This document shows positions 28,659 through 41,142 of a stretch of DNA of 64,000 nt, piece by piece. Position 1 is the first letter of the stretch; each line of letters opens with the position of its first letter. Origin of the DNA: Musa acuminata AAA Group (lineage: Eukaryota; Streptophyta; Magnoliopsida; Zingiberales; Musaceae); the NCBI RefSeq assembly GCF_036884655.1, contig NC_088338.1, positions 4,473,501-4,537,500 of the forward strand. The letters run 5' to 3'. Position numbers and translations under genes: made by a program. The notes under the pieces were generated by a model that did no database searches, was not told where the DNA came from, and worked only from the letters and a program-made list of their open reading frames with translations.

Positions 28659-31520
28659 ATGAGGCCCATTTTCTGTGGGAACTTTGAGTATGATGCTCGC
28701 CAGTCAGAATTGGAACGTCTTTTTGGCAGATACTGGAAGGTTGACAGGGTAGATATGAAATCAGGTAAGTCTATCCCTTTTTGAGAGATAATGCTACAAC
28801 TCTCATTGAGCAATTTACTAATTGTTGTCAGTGTTTATCTATGTACTGAGATAATGCTAATTTATCTGGTAATGTTGTTTTAACTGAATGACTTGCCTTG
28901 GAACATTTTCCTAGGAATCGGTTTCTTGGAACTATGAACATAATTCTTGGTGATTTGTCATCACATAAGCAAACCCAGTGATTATCTTCTTCAGTTTTGC
29001 TCTTTTATGAACATACTGCTATTTACTTGCTGGGCTTTTTAAGGCTGCTTCGATCTGCAGTGTGGTGGACAAAAACTTGTTTCATTCTTAGTTGTTTCTG
29101 GTCTTTTTCTTACCCTTTTCACGTCAAGTATGGAAAGTTAACCATTTAAACTCGAAATTTCTTAGTAAGCAATCGTTAGTCAAGTTAGCAAATGAGAACC
29201 TATGTTCCCATTAGCAATTGGAACATCTACCCTTTTCACTGCATCAGGACCCTATGTTCCTGTATTGCAACAGTTCCAGGATAGTAGCTCGCCATTGAAT
29301 CCTTTTGTTCAGCTTTGCTGGGGAATCAGAATGCAGGATAAGTTTAGTGAATGGAAATATTTTATTTTAAGGTAATCCCTTTGAAACAATTTCTTTGGTG
29401 CGGGAATATCTTGGAACACCTAGTTTCTTTCCTGGCTGATGGTATGGCATCACCTTTCCTGCCTGAGCCCGAGCCTGAGCCTCATCTCCTTGTGTAGTTC
29501 CAGGAGCTGCTATGATCCACCATACTTTGTGGCACTGTTCACCTGAAAACATTTCCCCATGAGACCATTGCCTTCTGAATCCTATGAATTTTGCCCATTT
29601 TCTCAACCTGCTCATGTTCTCCATCCCATTCTTACTGCCAGGCTGGAGAATAGATGGAGAAGGCAATCTGTTCAATGGCCTACCACATCAGACCTTCTTA
29701 TGCCTTTTTATAGCGTCACATCATTTAGTTCTACTTCTACATGAGGTCTGTTCCTGATTTTTCTTGTTTGTCAATCTCTTTGTAGCTTTGACAGAAATGG
29801 GTTTATGTTTCCAAATAGTTTGTGGAGATTAACTGGGCCCACTAGACTCTGCTGTCATCAAGGATTCTATAAAACTAAAGCGTTAGTAGCTAAATGGTTC
29901 TTTGTGCTTAGATTAATTTGCTTTTCTAATTTAATATCTGCAGGATTTGCATTTATTTACATGGATGATGAACGAGATGCAGGGGATGCAATCCAGGCCC
30001 TTGACAGGACTGAGTTTGGCAGACACGGGCAATGGCTTCACGTTGAATGGACGAAGGTACACAACTCAGTAAATTGCATATTTTTGGTTTCATATTCTGT
30101 TTAATGTTTTCTAGATTGGTGACACAGCAAGAGCTTGTGGTGGTAGGACGATCTGGCAGTTCAAGAAGGTCTCTTGCTAATATGACGCATACAAAGACAC
30201 TGTTTGTCGTAAACTTTGAGCCAATCGATACCAGGATGAGACTTGGAGAAGCACTTTGGGCCATATGGAAAGGGCTTAAATATTAGGTTAGAAGATATTT
30301 TGTCTTTAATTACTTTGAGGCACAGGAGGATGCCACAAAAGCTCTGGAAGCAACCAACATGAGGTGCTTCCTTCTCCCCCAATTTCAGTATATAGTACCA
30401 GTAGTAGTGTATCTTTCCATAACTGTAAGTGTTTCGAGGCTATCTGCTTCCAGGATTAATTTCATCATGATGTATATGAATTTCTTCATGAAATCTGCTT
30501 GCCTATTCTTTTTTTATTGTATGAAAGATGATTTAGCATTTAATGGGAGTATCCGTATCAATAGCGTCTGATTATTTTGATTAACTTTCATTTATATCTT
30601 GAGAAATTACTATGTAGTTGTCAGTAGGACAATACCTTCTATTATTCTTTTTATTATATCTTTCGCTCTCCCTTGGTCATCTGTTCTGTTATTACCATGT
30701 GGAAGTATGAAAAATTTTGTTAAATCTTTCCATGTTTCCACTTTTAGTGACATGGAAAGATACAATAATTCTGCTGGGCATTCTGTAGTTTTTTAAACAC
30801 TGGTTAAGAAAAGGACTAGGTATTGGTTAATGCAAGTTGGTAAAATTGGAACGTGAAGATGATTTTCTGTTCTTGTAGATTATTTGCCTTGTGGGAGTAT
30901 ATTTATGTTATCCTTCTTCTTCATCAGAACAGGTTGGGTTTGAGGCCGTAATTTTGTCGAGTAAAAATTTATGAACACTGAGGTAGCTCCTTGGCCAAAG
31001 ATATTTCATTACTGGTTAAAGAATCGTGGTGCTTCTTAGCATCTACTAATTTGATTGCACAGGTGGATCTAGTAGTGGGAGGCATAACTTCTAACTCTTC
31101 ATGTGTTATAATGACATCACCTGAATATATTCCTATATAGTATGACTAGTTTTTTTTTTTTAATCATTATAGTATGACTGGTTAATTGAATATATATAAC
31201 ATATAAGAAACTGATAAGAGGTCATGACAGTGTAGCTTGCTTCATTCTTTTTGCCTTTCTCCTTGGATTTTCGGCAAGTTGATGGATCGGGTTATTTCAC
31301 TAGAGTATGCGCTTCGTGATGATGATGACAGAAGAAATGGGTACAGCCCTAAGAGGAGACGTAGGTATCGATCCCTAGCGAGGAGGGGTCGTGACAGTGG
31401 ACGTACTCCAAGCCCATACGGCAGAGGCAGGGAGAAGGATAGCCCTGATTCTGGGTGAACGCAGGGGTACCCCTAATTATGAAAGAGCTGAAACTCTTGG
31501 GCATGAGAGGTATGGTTTGC
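28659..31520 (+). pseudogene. RS31/RS40-type serine/arginine-rich splicing factor, disabled copy with introns
   Basis: The first exon (28659-28764) encodes [20 protein letters not shown] then LFGRY and MKSG, nearly the canonical RNP start of plant RS31/RS40/RS41. The second exon (29944-30056) gives FAFIYMDDERDAGDAIQALD. The second RRM (about 30,120-30,360) reads TKTLFVVNFEPIDTR, then is broken: an apparent 2-nt loss at about 30,239-30,242 shifts the frame (the correct DLEKHFGPYGK lies in another frame), the original frame ends at TAG 30284-30286, and a third frame carries FEAQEDATKALEATNM. The RS-rich exon (from 31,279, LMDRVISLEYALRDDDDRR) ends at TGA 31456-31458, while the expected NYERAETLGHERY continues in a different frame. 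Several lesions with all introns kept indicate a decayed duplicate gene. Functional relatives are nuclear splicing regulators. A leader exon may lie near 27,380-27,480. Confidence 0.85.
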
Positions 31521-33800
31521 ATTATTCTGAGATTTTATTTTGTGTTACTTCCATCTCTTATCTGTTATGTCCTAGTAACTGTTGTTTTTTATGCAGTCCT
31601 TCACCAAGGCAGGAAAGAGAATGAGATTATTTTACACTCGGTAATTTGTGTCATAGCGGCCATGATGGCTCAGGTACTTCCTTTTGTTTGTGTGGTTATC
31701 ATAGATCTGCATCGAACTATATCTCAATTGGACTATTGCTGTTATTGCTAAATGACAAAATTGTATGTACCAATTGCAGTACTGCAATTGGTTTTAGAGC
31801 CTCTATGAATGCAAACAAGTACGGTCTAACCCAGAGGAGTGATTTCAAAGACACTGTAACTGCAGGTGTCAACTACAGTGCTAGTTGTGGATATGTGTTA
31901 CATGATGTACCTTTTCATCGATAGTTGGTGGAATATCATCAAGTATATGCACCAATGGTTTTAGAATATGAACAAATGGCTACAGGAAAGAAAGGTTTAT
32001 TTGTTTTTGAATAATTTTGAATGGCTCTTTTTTGCAAGATCTATTATAATCTGGAGCTATTGGGGTAGTCAAGAGATGTGGGTAGTTGCTAAGGAGGAAA
32101 ACTTTGCCTGGCCTAGACTGTGCAAGTTCAATAGTAGAACTCGACAATCATAAAAGTGGATACAAGTTGCTGGAATCCACTGATGAACTTGACAGCGAGC
32201 CGCTTGGCTATGCTTTATTGCTTTATGGTTCAATCTCTGATCTATGGCCATGATTTGCTTCATGGGAAAGGTCCTGTAGGTGGTAGATGCAGTGACATTC
32301 TTGTTCTCTTCCGATTTGTCAAAACCATTAGAAATCTTGAGGTACAGCCGAAAGTTAATATGCATGCATGTGGATAAGGAAAGTTATGCATGGTTGTGCT
32401 TTTGATATCACATATTACGTCTCATGATACGCATCTTCATCAAAATGTCTTCAATGGCAGGTACGTCTCTCTCCCGGTTGGCTGCTCAGGATCGCGCGTC
32501 TGCCCATTGCCCGCATTCGATATCATCTTCCTCATCAAGAAGAGGACAAAATCCGATGTGAAATGTGTTATTATTGATAGAGGCGATTCAGTCGGAAGCT
32601 TTTGCAGTGATTCTTCTCCACAACTCGACAAAGTTTTGCAGGGGGACGGCATCACTTTGGAGACGTCATCGCCTTGGCGGCAGCAACATCTAGCCAATCA
32701 AATAGTGGACGGCACTGTTGGTCGTGGAGTGATCTCGTGGAGTGATCTCTGCTGCACAAAGCCTCCCCCGAAGTGGCGACACACTGGTGGCCTCCATGGT
32801 TTCACTGTGCATGTCATGGCACCCATTATATGAGAGAAAGCCAAGCTAAGCTACAGCTAGCTAGCCAACAAACAACTCCTCCGAGTTCTCGAGTACAATC
32901 TTCCAAGTCTTGACTTCGATTCCCTGCCGGATCCAAGTGGAAATCCGGGTGATCAGAACCTGTATCTTGTGGTCCTCCAGGTGGACCACAAGGAGATGAG
33001 AAGAAGACAAGCAAGTGGTCTGCTTGCGGCTACAGGCAGTCAATAAGAGGCGTGAACTGAGGCCACATCCACCATAATGGATAATATCCATTATTGGTGC
33101 ATCAGAATTCACTGTCCAAAGAGGATAAATGTGGACAGCAACTTAGGCTGGAAAGAGCTCAGTACTGCGTCATTGTAGAGGACAGTTATCTATATACGGA
33201 TGGATATAGATCACATGGACAAAGCAGTCTCGGAAAAAGCTACAGGAGATAGTAGCCCAGTGGTACTATCAAAGTGGGGTTCTGACACGCACAGGAATGA
33301 AAAGAATGGTTTGGACTCATCTTATGTTGTACATTAGTGCGTGTCTTGCAATGAGGAAGCAATCATATCCTCTCCAGAGGTTTCTATTTGATCTTAGGGA
33401 GTAAATGATAGGTACAAGTCATCACAGTTGGAGCTCCAAACATCATTATCGTGACTCTTAGTGGTAAAGTGAATTGAGATGATTGATGGGATTAGACGAA
33501 TATCTTCCTGCTATAACTTGAGTTGACATTTTTTGTAAATTACTAATTTAGGCTCTTAGATTAGTAAACGCTTTATAACATCCATACACAATTAAAATAC
33601 TTTTCGCTCTTGCATGAAACATAAGCCGATTTGGTAGCAGCAATAGAAACAAGCTTAGCTCTACGTATTTGTTCTCCACGTACCCACTAAAGGGACACGC
33701 AAGTTTCCTCGATATTGGTAAGGGTTTGGATATAAAAATGGCTACCATCCACATATAAAAGAAATTGCCTCCTTGGATCCCCTCAACAGACATCGACCCT
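31521..33800. other. Intergenic region between the SR pseudogene and the MATE gene
   Basis: No recognisable gene. A plus-strand open frame of 147 codons (32390-32833) and an 83-codon minus-strand frame (32861-33112) have no family I know and no supporting structure. I treat them as chance frames. Confidence 0.45.
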
Positions 33801-33806
33801 CCTCTC

Positions 33807-33813
33807 TATATAA
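33807..33813 (+). promoter_or_regulatory. TATA box of the MATE gene
   Basis: TATATAA within CTCTCTATATAAGCTC, about 180 bp upstream of the start codon at 33992. It implies a leader of about 150 nt. Inferred from position and consensus only. Confidence 0.6.
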
Positions 33814-33991
33814 GCTCTGCCATGGCCGTTCCCCATTCATTCACTCTGCCAAACACCACCAACGCGGAGGAAGGGTCTCTCCGAAGTTGGCCTTACAAGA
33901 TTAGGACTTGGGGAGTCCAAACACTTTGCCGCTCTCTCACTCTCTTCCTCTCTATTCCCTTGTATTGACTTCGTGTAGAGCAAAAGCAAGG

Positions 33992-35572
33992 ATGTGGTTG
34001 ACCGAGCCGTTGATAAAGAGGGAGTGGCCGAGCCCGACCGAGTCGCCACCACGCCTGAAACCCGAGTGGCCAAAGCACGTGAGCGCGGCCCTGGTGGAGG
34101 CCAAGTCCATCCTGTCCCTGGCCTCCCCCATGGCGCTCACCGGCCTCCTCCTCTACTCCCGCTCCCTCGTCTCCATGCTCTTCCTCGGACGCCTCGGCCG
34201 CCTCCCCCTCGCCGGTGGCGCTCTTGCCATCGGCTTCGCCAACATCACCGGATACTCCGTCCTCTCCGGCCTCGCCATGGGCATGGAGCCCATCTGCGGC
34301 CAGGCCTTCGGCGCCCGCCGGCCCGCCCTCCTCGGCCCCGTCCTCCACCGCGCCGTCCTTCTCCTCCTCGCCGCCTCCCTCCCCATCGCCGCCCTCTGGG
34401 CCTCCATGCGCTCCCTCCTCCTCCTCAGCGGCCAGGACGACGACATCGCCGCCGTGGCCCAGGCCTACGTTCTCGCCTCCCTCCCGGACCTCCTCCTCCA
34501 GTCCTTCCTCCACCCCATCCGCATCTACCTCCGCTCCCAGTTCATCACGCTCCCTTTCACCTACTGTGCCGCCGCCGCCGCGCTCCTCCATCTCCCCGTC
34601 AACTACGTCCTCGTCTCCGTCCTCCGCCTCGGCATCCGCGGCGTCGCCCTCGCCTCCGTCTGCACCAACCTCAACCTTCTCTTCCTCCTCCTCGTCTACA
34701 TCTGCTCCTCCGGCGTGCATCAGCACACGGGGGCGCTCAACTTCACTGCAGAGTGCCTCGGGAACTGGAGATCGTTGCTCAACCTCGCGATACCCAGCTG
34801 CATCGGGGTCTGCCTCGAGTGGTGGTGGTACGAGATCATGGTCCTGCTCTGCGGTCTGCTCCTCGACCCCAAGTCCACCGTCGCGTCGATGGGCATCCTC
34901 ATCCAGACCACCTCCTTGATCTACATTTTCCCCTCCTCGCTCAGCTTCGGGGTATCGACGCGCGTCGGCAACGAGCTCGGCGCGAACCGCCCCGACCGCG
35001 CCCGCCGCGCGGCCACTGTGGGCGTGGCCTGCGGCGCCGCGCTCGGCGTCCTGGCGTTCGCGTTCGCGGTGGCGGTCAGGAATGCCTGGGCGCGCATGTT
35101 CACCGCGGACGCCTCGATCTTGGCATTGACGGCCGCGGTGCTCCCCATCGTAGGCATGTGCGAGCTGGGGAACTGCCCGCAGACGGCCGGGTGCGGGGTG
35201 CTGCGGGGGAGCGCGCGGCCACGCACCGGCGCCAACATAAACATGTGGTCGTTCTACGGCGTGGGCATGCCGGTGGCGGCGGGGCTGGCTTTCTGGGGCA
35301 GGCTGGACTTCCCCGGACTGTGGCTCGGCATGCTCGCGGCGCAGGGGACGTGCGTCGCGCTGATGATGGTGGTGGTTCGCCGCACCGACTGGAATCTGCA
35401 GGCCGAGCGGGCGCAGCGGTTGACCGGCGGCCCTGTCGAAACTGACACAGCAGTCGTGGTGGTGGTGGTAACCAACGAATTCGACGAGAAACAAGCAGCA
35501 GACGGCGACAACGCTGAGACATGTGATTCCTTTGATAGCCTAAAGATCGATCAATCGACTGCATCAAGTTGA
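33992..35572 (+). CDS. MATE-family efflux transporter (DTX48-51 clade type), intronless
   Basis: A single open frame of 526 codons from ATG 33992 (MWLTEPLIKREWPSPTE); the frame is open further upstream but has no earlier ATG. About twelve membrane helices follow, with the family marks GLAMGMEPICGQAFGA, SFLHPIRIYLRSQ, FGVSTRVGNELGA and GNCPQTAGCGVLRG. Plant MATE proteins are proton- or sodium-coupled antiporters that export or sequester small organic molecules. The intronless clade with this N-terminus and P[IV]CGQ motif includes Arabidopsis DTX48-51 (BCD1 and ADP1 group), linked to growth, senescence and stress responses; placement in that clade is from memory. The gene is very GC-rich with strong C/G at third positions, which creates a long spurious antisense frame. 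No defect is visible. Confidence 0.93.
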   Translation: MWLTEPLIKREWPSPTESPPRLKPEWPKHVSAALVEAKSILSLASPMALTGLLLYSRSLVSMLFLGRLGRLPLAGGALAIGFANITGYSVLSGLAMGMEPICGQAFGARRPALLGPVLHRAVLLLLAASLPIAALWASMRSLLLLSGQDDDIAAVAQAYVLASLPDLLLQSFLHPIRIYLRSQFITLPFTYCAAAAALLHLPVNYVLVSVLRLGIRGVALASVCTNLNLLFLLLVYICSSGVHQHTGALNFTAECLGNWRSLLNLAIPSCIGVCLEWWWYEIMVLLCGLLLDPKSTVASMGILIQTTSLIYIFPSSLSFGVSTRVGNELGANRPDRARRAATVGVACGAALGVLAFAFAVAVRNAWARMFTADASILALTAAVLPIVGMCELGNCPQTAGCGVLRGSARPRTGANINMWSFYGVGMPVAAGLAFWGRLDFPGLWLGMLAAQGTCVALMMVVVRRTDWNLQAERAQRLTGGPVETDTAVVVVVVTNEFDEKQAADGDNAETCDSFDSLKIDQSTASS

Positions 35573-35933
35573 TAAGCTTAAAATTGCTCTTCTCCATCTC
35601 CTACTCTTCTTCTTCTTCTTGTGATCACAAACCCATCTACCGACTGAACTGGTAAATCTCATGAAGCAGAAACGAAGAAAGCACAAACGACGATTCAAAT
35701 TTCACCAATAAAACAATAATTGAATCACTGAAGGCTTAACTTTGCGGTCCGAGCAATTTGAATCCCTCCAAAGACACAAGTAATTTGGGTGACTTGAACG
35801 TGATGAAACCAGTAAAAAATGAAAGCCAATACACGCTCATGCATGCGCTAATAAATTAGAGCGTCGGAGGACCACATTGCGAAGTGCGGTCTCATGCGCA
35901 AAACTAATGATTCCCCACAGCCATCCATCCATC

Positions 35934-36530
35934 TGTTAGTGTCAACGTCTTTATGACCTCGGGGCCAATACGGTTGGATTCGGGTTCGAATGATTTGAGA
36001 TCTTCCTGAACGATCCTTGAGACTGCCGAGGTAGCCAATCACGACGGGATCACTATTTTCTTCGGGAGGGGACCTCTCGCCTGGGCCTTCGGTGGGAGGC
36101 ACTCCGTCTTCGTCCATGCACACAAGTCGGGTTGAGAGAGCTCAGCCCAACCCCTCCGACGATCAAGTTAGTCGATAGTCTCTGGGGTTTTTCTTTTTTT
36201 TTTCCCTTTCCTCTTCGTTCCGAACACGAGGATTTTTATAAGGAAAGTCATCATTTCCTGATGTGCCCACTTGCAGGAAGCAGGATCGTACCTAGGATAA
36301 TGTCTGACATCGACATTGGCGTCGCATGAAGGACCGGGCTCCTGCACGATGGTGACATGCCTCGGTCGACGTTTTGGTCTGCTTCGGCCAGACGCTGTCA
36401 GGTCAGACCGAGGCAAGCGACCCCCGCAACTCCTCGGTCTGCATGACCTAGGAGACGTCACCCGAGAGCAGATGACGTTAATTCGTATCCCATCATTAAT
36501 ATTACCTTCATCACCATCCATCCCTGCTCG
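35934..36530 (-). mobile_element. Probable solo LTR (Ty3-type), reverse orientation
   Basis: Read on the minus strand: a TATA box (TTATAAAAATCC) at about 36,231-36,242, then ACTTGATCGTCGGAGGGG, the same layout and a similar motif as the LTR at 15.2-16.1 kb, ending in ACTAACA at 35934. TGTTAG...CTAACA ends are shared by the LTRs in this window. The upstream (plus right) border is not clear; I place it near 36,530. No internal retroelement genes adjoin it. Confidence 0.55.
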
Positions 36531-39500
36531 GGCGAGATGCAAGCAATGGAGCCCACAAGATTCCTCCACCATTTTTATTCTTCTTGTTATTATTATAAAA
36601 CACTGCAGATTGAAGTGTTATTATTATAAGACACTCTATCTACCGTCTTCTCCTCCAAATTGCACAGCGAATGGCATCAGGCTTGCGTGACAAATGCACA
36701 GGAAACTGTAGTATTGTCATGCAAGAAAGAACTAATCACTGCGCACGCCAACGTGCTACTCTGATGGAAGCATTCTTAATCTGGGATCGACCAGTTTATG
36801 AGTAACTTATACGATTAGTTTAATGAGTTCGAGAACCTGGAAGAGTCCCAGTCCCAGTCCCAGACGAGAGAGAGAGAGAGAGAGAGCAGACTCATCGCAG
36901 GCCTTTAGCACCTCCAAGAGTCACAAGAACACCGAAGAAAGGGATGAGTTGATGGCATCCCAAAGGAGGTTTATTTATCCCTTGGATATTACTCTAATCA
37001 TTTCTAGCTAGCTGTCTCACAAAGACGACTGTTCTTGTTTGCTGCATCTAATGCACACAAGCAATGGTGATCGCTTCTTTCTAAGGGATCACAAATAACT
37101 CAGCTCATCGGATGAGCTCGTCGAATCGAAACGAGGGATTCGAATCCGTTTTCATCATTTGACTTGAGCATATTTCTCTTTCTTTCTTTCGGCCGTATTC
37201 TCGATATCCTTTCATTCTGCAGGTCATCCCATTCGAGAGAATCCATCCGTCTCGGTCGATTCAAGAGTTCATAACATTTCAGTCCCAAAAAAGGAATTAA
37301 TTATTCTATTCAAATTAATGAACAACAGTAGTTGACTGGGTAACATTGATTTCGATCGACAACATGAATTCTGAGCTCAGTTGTCTCAGCTCTCATCAGC
37401 AACCACCCCGAGCGCCAGCAAAGCACGGTACTGCATACTGCTCGAAGCTCACGCTCGTAAGCAAACTCTGCTTATAATATCCGGCGCCAGTTCATTCCTG
37501 GCATTGGACAAGCAATGAGTACTGTTACAGTCACCATGGCTCTCGAGATGGCGAGAGGGAGAGGGAGGAGCTAAACGACCCTTCGATGAAGAAAGTGGCA
37601 TAAGGGAGTGGCCTAAATTAACAATAAACAAGGGTTGGAGAGCACAACCCAAGGGTTAAGATCCCCTGGCAAGGCAGTGTAGGCAATAAACAAGCTCTTG
37701 ACAGTGGACCCTTTGGGGATTTTGAGGAGCCATTAGCGACGCCAGGACAAGCTCCTCCTGAACTCCTTCTCGTTCCCCCAAAAGGGTGCTTGATTTGCCT
37801 CCAACTCTGAGAGAGAGAGAGAGAGAGAGAGAGAAGCCACAGAAGGTCATTGTTGCGTCTCCAGCTGCCATTAACCAGTGGAGAAGACCACCTGCAGAAG
37901 ACTGCTATTGAGCCAACCCAATGTGTACTTATCACTCGTTGTTTAGTCCTCGCTGATTGAGATTGTCGGCGGGTCTGATGATGACGTTGACTACTTTGGT
38001 GAGTGACTGGAGAGTCTCTATACCCATTCTGTAGTGCAGCAGAAGAGGGAGGAAGTCAAACAACAGTGCTATCTCTCTCTTTATGCTCCACAATAAAATA
38101 AGATATATATATATATATATATAATTTTTTTAAAAAAATATTAAGTAATAAGATTTTAAAACCTCTTAAAAAAAATTTATCGAATGAAATTTTAAATTAT
38201 TAACTCTTGTTAATGAGTCTCGTGCATCGTCGATATAAAAAAATATTCGAGAAATAATTAAGTTGATTTACTATACTACCATTAGATCAATGTTCTTTAC
38301 CTATCGATAAGTTTGGTGCATTATCATCTATTAGTAGAATGTCAAATAGTGCTTGATAGTGTTACTTTTATTATCGAAAACTCAACTGTTTATATTTTAA
38401 TAAAAAAATATTAAAAAATTTAAACGGTTAGCATTTGTAGTGTTTTAGGGGTTTGAGGTTTTAAGTATTTTCATAGTCTTAATTAATTGATGATACTTAA
38501 ACAAAGATTAATAGTATTATACTCATCAAACTCTTATAAAAAAATATTCACTTCGAATATGAGATTAAAGTGTAAAAAAATTATATTTAAAATTTTTTAA
38601 TCTTGTCCACTTCAATTCACTTAAACGATAACAAAACACTCAAATGGAGATAATAGAGTTGATAAAAAAATATATGACAAAAACAAAAGGACAAAAATCA
38701 AATATTCAAAGGAAGGACACAGAAAAACTAAAGTTCCATCAATATTAACATTAAATGTAAAATTTATCTGAATATTCTATTGTGGTTGTAATAAAATTCT
38801 AAGCTAATAAAAATATTTTTTTTAGAAAAGAGAGAGAGATATGAAGGCACCCAACCGTCACCCACCTCAGCTGACAGCGACGACAGGAAGGCGACCCGAC
38901 CGGACTTGCATGCATGCATACATCATTGCGGGCTGCGGTGAACTACACGTTCATATATGTATATATGCATTTAATGCTGCGCCAACTGTGTAACAACACA
39001 GAGAAGATAAGCCACCATCAGCATGCATGCCAACAATGTCGAGAGCAGCAGCAACAGCAACAGCGGAAGAAGAAGACTGCTGCAGCTCTTCATGAGGCCC
39101 AAACAAGACGCTACTTTTGTTTTGGAAGCTTACCGTATATATCAATCTGTAGCTACAGCTTTCCAGCCCTAAGAAAACGACGATCCATCTTTCTTATCTC
39201 AATCCCGCCATGTCTTCCCAGACTCCTACGAGTGCTTCTGCATGCTGGATTGATGCTGACAATGTAGTTTGTCTCGTTGGAATAGGATGAGATCACCAAG
39301 TTAGAGCATCGTGAAATGATATCATGGCTTTGGAATGCATACCGGTGTTCAATTTGAAAGAATCGAGACAGATCAATAGGTCACTGATGAGTTTTACTGT
39401 CATTGATTTAAGCATTTGAGATCAATAGTTCAGATTCAACAATCAATAGTTCAATTATCCCGTTAGATCGATCTATTATAATATGATATCCGGCATGATG

Positions 39501-39678
39501 TCGATTGATGTGCGATATGAGCCTAAATACGATAGAATTATTTAAAAGAAATCTCACATGCTATATGTAAAAGAAAGAAAGGAGTTGCATTAATAAAATT
39601 CCAAACATATCGGTCCACAAAAAGCCCATAAGAGTTTTTGTTTAACATACGTCTATATGCTATTCATACGTGGGATTG

Positions 39679-39730
<52 letters not shown>

Positions 39731-41142
39731 CATAAAACTAACCATTATATTTAAAAAAAACATAAACATATAAGTTTATCTTTGAGTTAACAAACATTAG
39801 AGTTTACTTACGTGATATATTGACTCACAATAAATTATTTATATAATGACATATATAATTAAAGTTAAAATAAAAGATTAAGATTCATTTTGCGATGAAG
39901 GTCGTAATGGTGGACGAAGGCAAAGAGACATAGGTATGATAGGTCGAAGGCAAAGGTGAGAGAGAGTTGGATGACCGCATCATAGGCATGGTGAGTGAGG
40001 GTGTAGGGGATGATGAAGTAAGAGACAGAGACGAAGATGCTCAATATGAAGAAGATGGATCATGAGACCACTGCATGCCTAATGTCAGACTAATAAACTC
40101 ATATCCACGTGAGGTAGGACCGAAAGCTTGTGAATACATTGTCAACGCAAGAAAGACTACATGTGTATAGTGTCCTACTAATCAATAATGGCTTGGTGCT
40201 CATTCTACCATTAATGGTAGTCTCAATTAAAAAAAAAAAACTTAAATCGTATGTATCTTTATATTAATAGTTTATTATGTGTCAACATGTCACCCGAGCA
40301 TACTCTAACTTCTATTAACTCAATTTTGACATAAAGTACCTATATGCTGTGTTTTTGAAAATATATAGATTATTTTAGACACGAATAAACCATAAGAACT
40401 TAAGTAGTCCATGACCAAAATCATAAGGGCTAAAATGAACTTTAATATTTTTTTAAATTTATATTAATGATTTATTGTGAGTTAACATATCACATCACAT
40501 AACTATATTCTAACGTTTGTTAAATAAGGAGGGCTTATTTTAGACATAAGTAAATCACAAGAACTTAAGTGGTTTATGATGAAAACTATAGAGACTAAAA
40601 TATAATTTAATCATATTTAAAAAAAATATATAAAAAAATAATAAAATTATTGTTCTCGAATGGAGACTATATAAGGGTGACAGACAAATTTAGCTTATTG
40701 CAAGTGACCATTCCTTCTCCAAATTCATCATACAATAATAACAAGACAAGATTAATATTCAATTCATCATTTTGAAAACATGACCGTTGGGCTGACAAAC
40801 AAATTCACACACCAAATCTGCAAATCCAGAGTTTGGCTTCTAAGCCAAAGGATACAGACAAGAACAGAGAACACAAACAGAGCATTATAATAAGTTATCA
40901 GAGAAAAATGAATTCAGATACCCCAAACAACAACAACAACAACAATGCAGAATAAAAACATCAAGCAAGCCTCTTGAACATTTACACAAAATAGCCAAGT
41001 CCGGATCACAGTTCATAGATATCTGAAAAGCCCAGAGCAGAATTGATTTTACAGCCTCGAAACCCTGCGGTTTATGTTTCAGAGACAGTGAAACATATAA
41101 ATCCCACAAGGTCTAAATCACAGAGATCGGACTTCCATCCTA
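36531..41142. other. Intergenic region, 4.6 kb, with simple repeats and no clear gene
   Basis: Contains (GA)n at 36865-36887 and 37808-37834, (AT)n at 38103-38122 and 39681-39728, and a diverged tandem duplication at about 40,250-40,615. A 62-codon minus-strand frame at 37100-37288 is of unusual composition (see findings). The last few hundred bases, from about 40,900, are probably the 3' untranslated end of the ARM gene. Confidence 0.5.
40250..40615. repeat. Diverged tandem duplication, about 160-200 bp units
   Basis: Unit 1 (about 40,250-40,450) and unit 2 (about 40,457-40,615) share, in order, TTTATATTAATR, TTTATTRTG, a GTYAACATRTCAC stretch, ATTTTAGACA and AGAACTTAAGT, with indels between them. 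It looks like part of a repetitive element; the family is not recognised. Confidence 0.6.

Noticed and set aside
32390..33112. 147-codon plus frame and 83-codon minus frame between the SR relic and the MATE gene
   Set aside because: No homology I recognise and no splice context; most likely chance.
33893..35494. 533-codon minus-strand open frame opposite the MATE gene
   Set aside because: It is a by-product of strong G/C bias at third codon positions in the real gene; it has a low-complexity Glu/Gly/His-rich composition and no domain.
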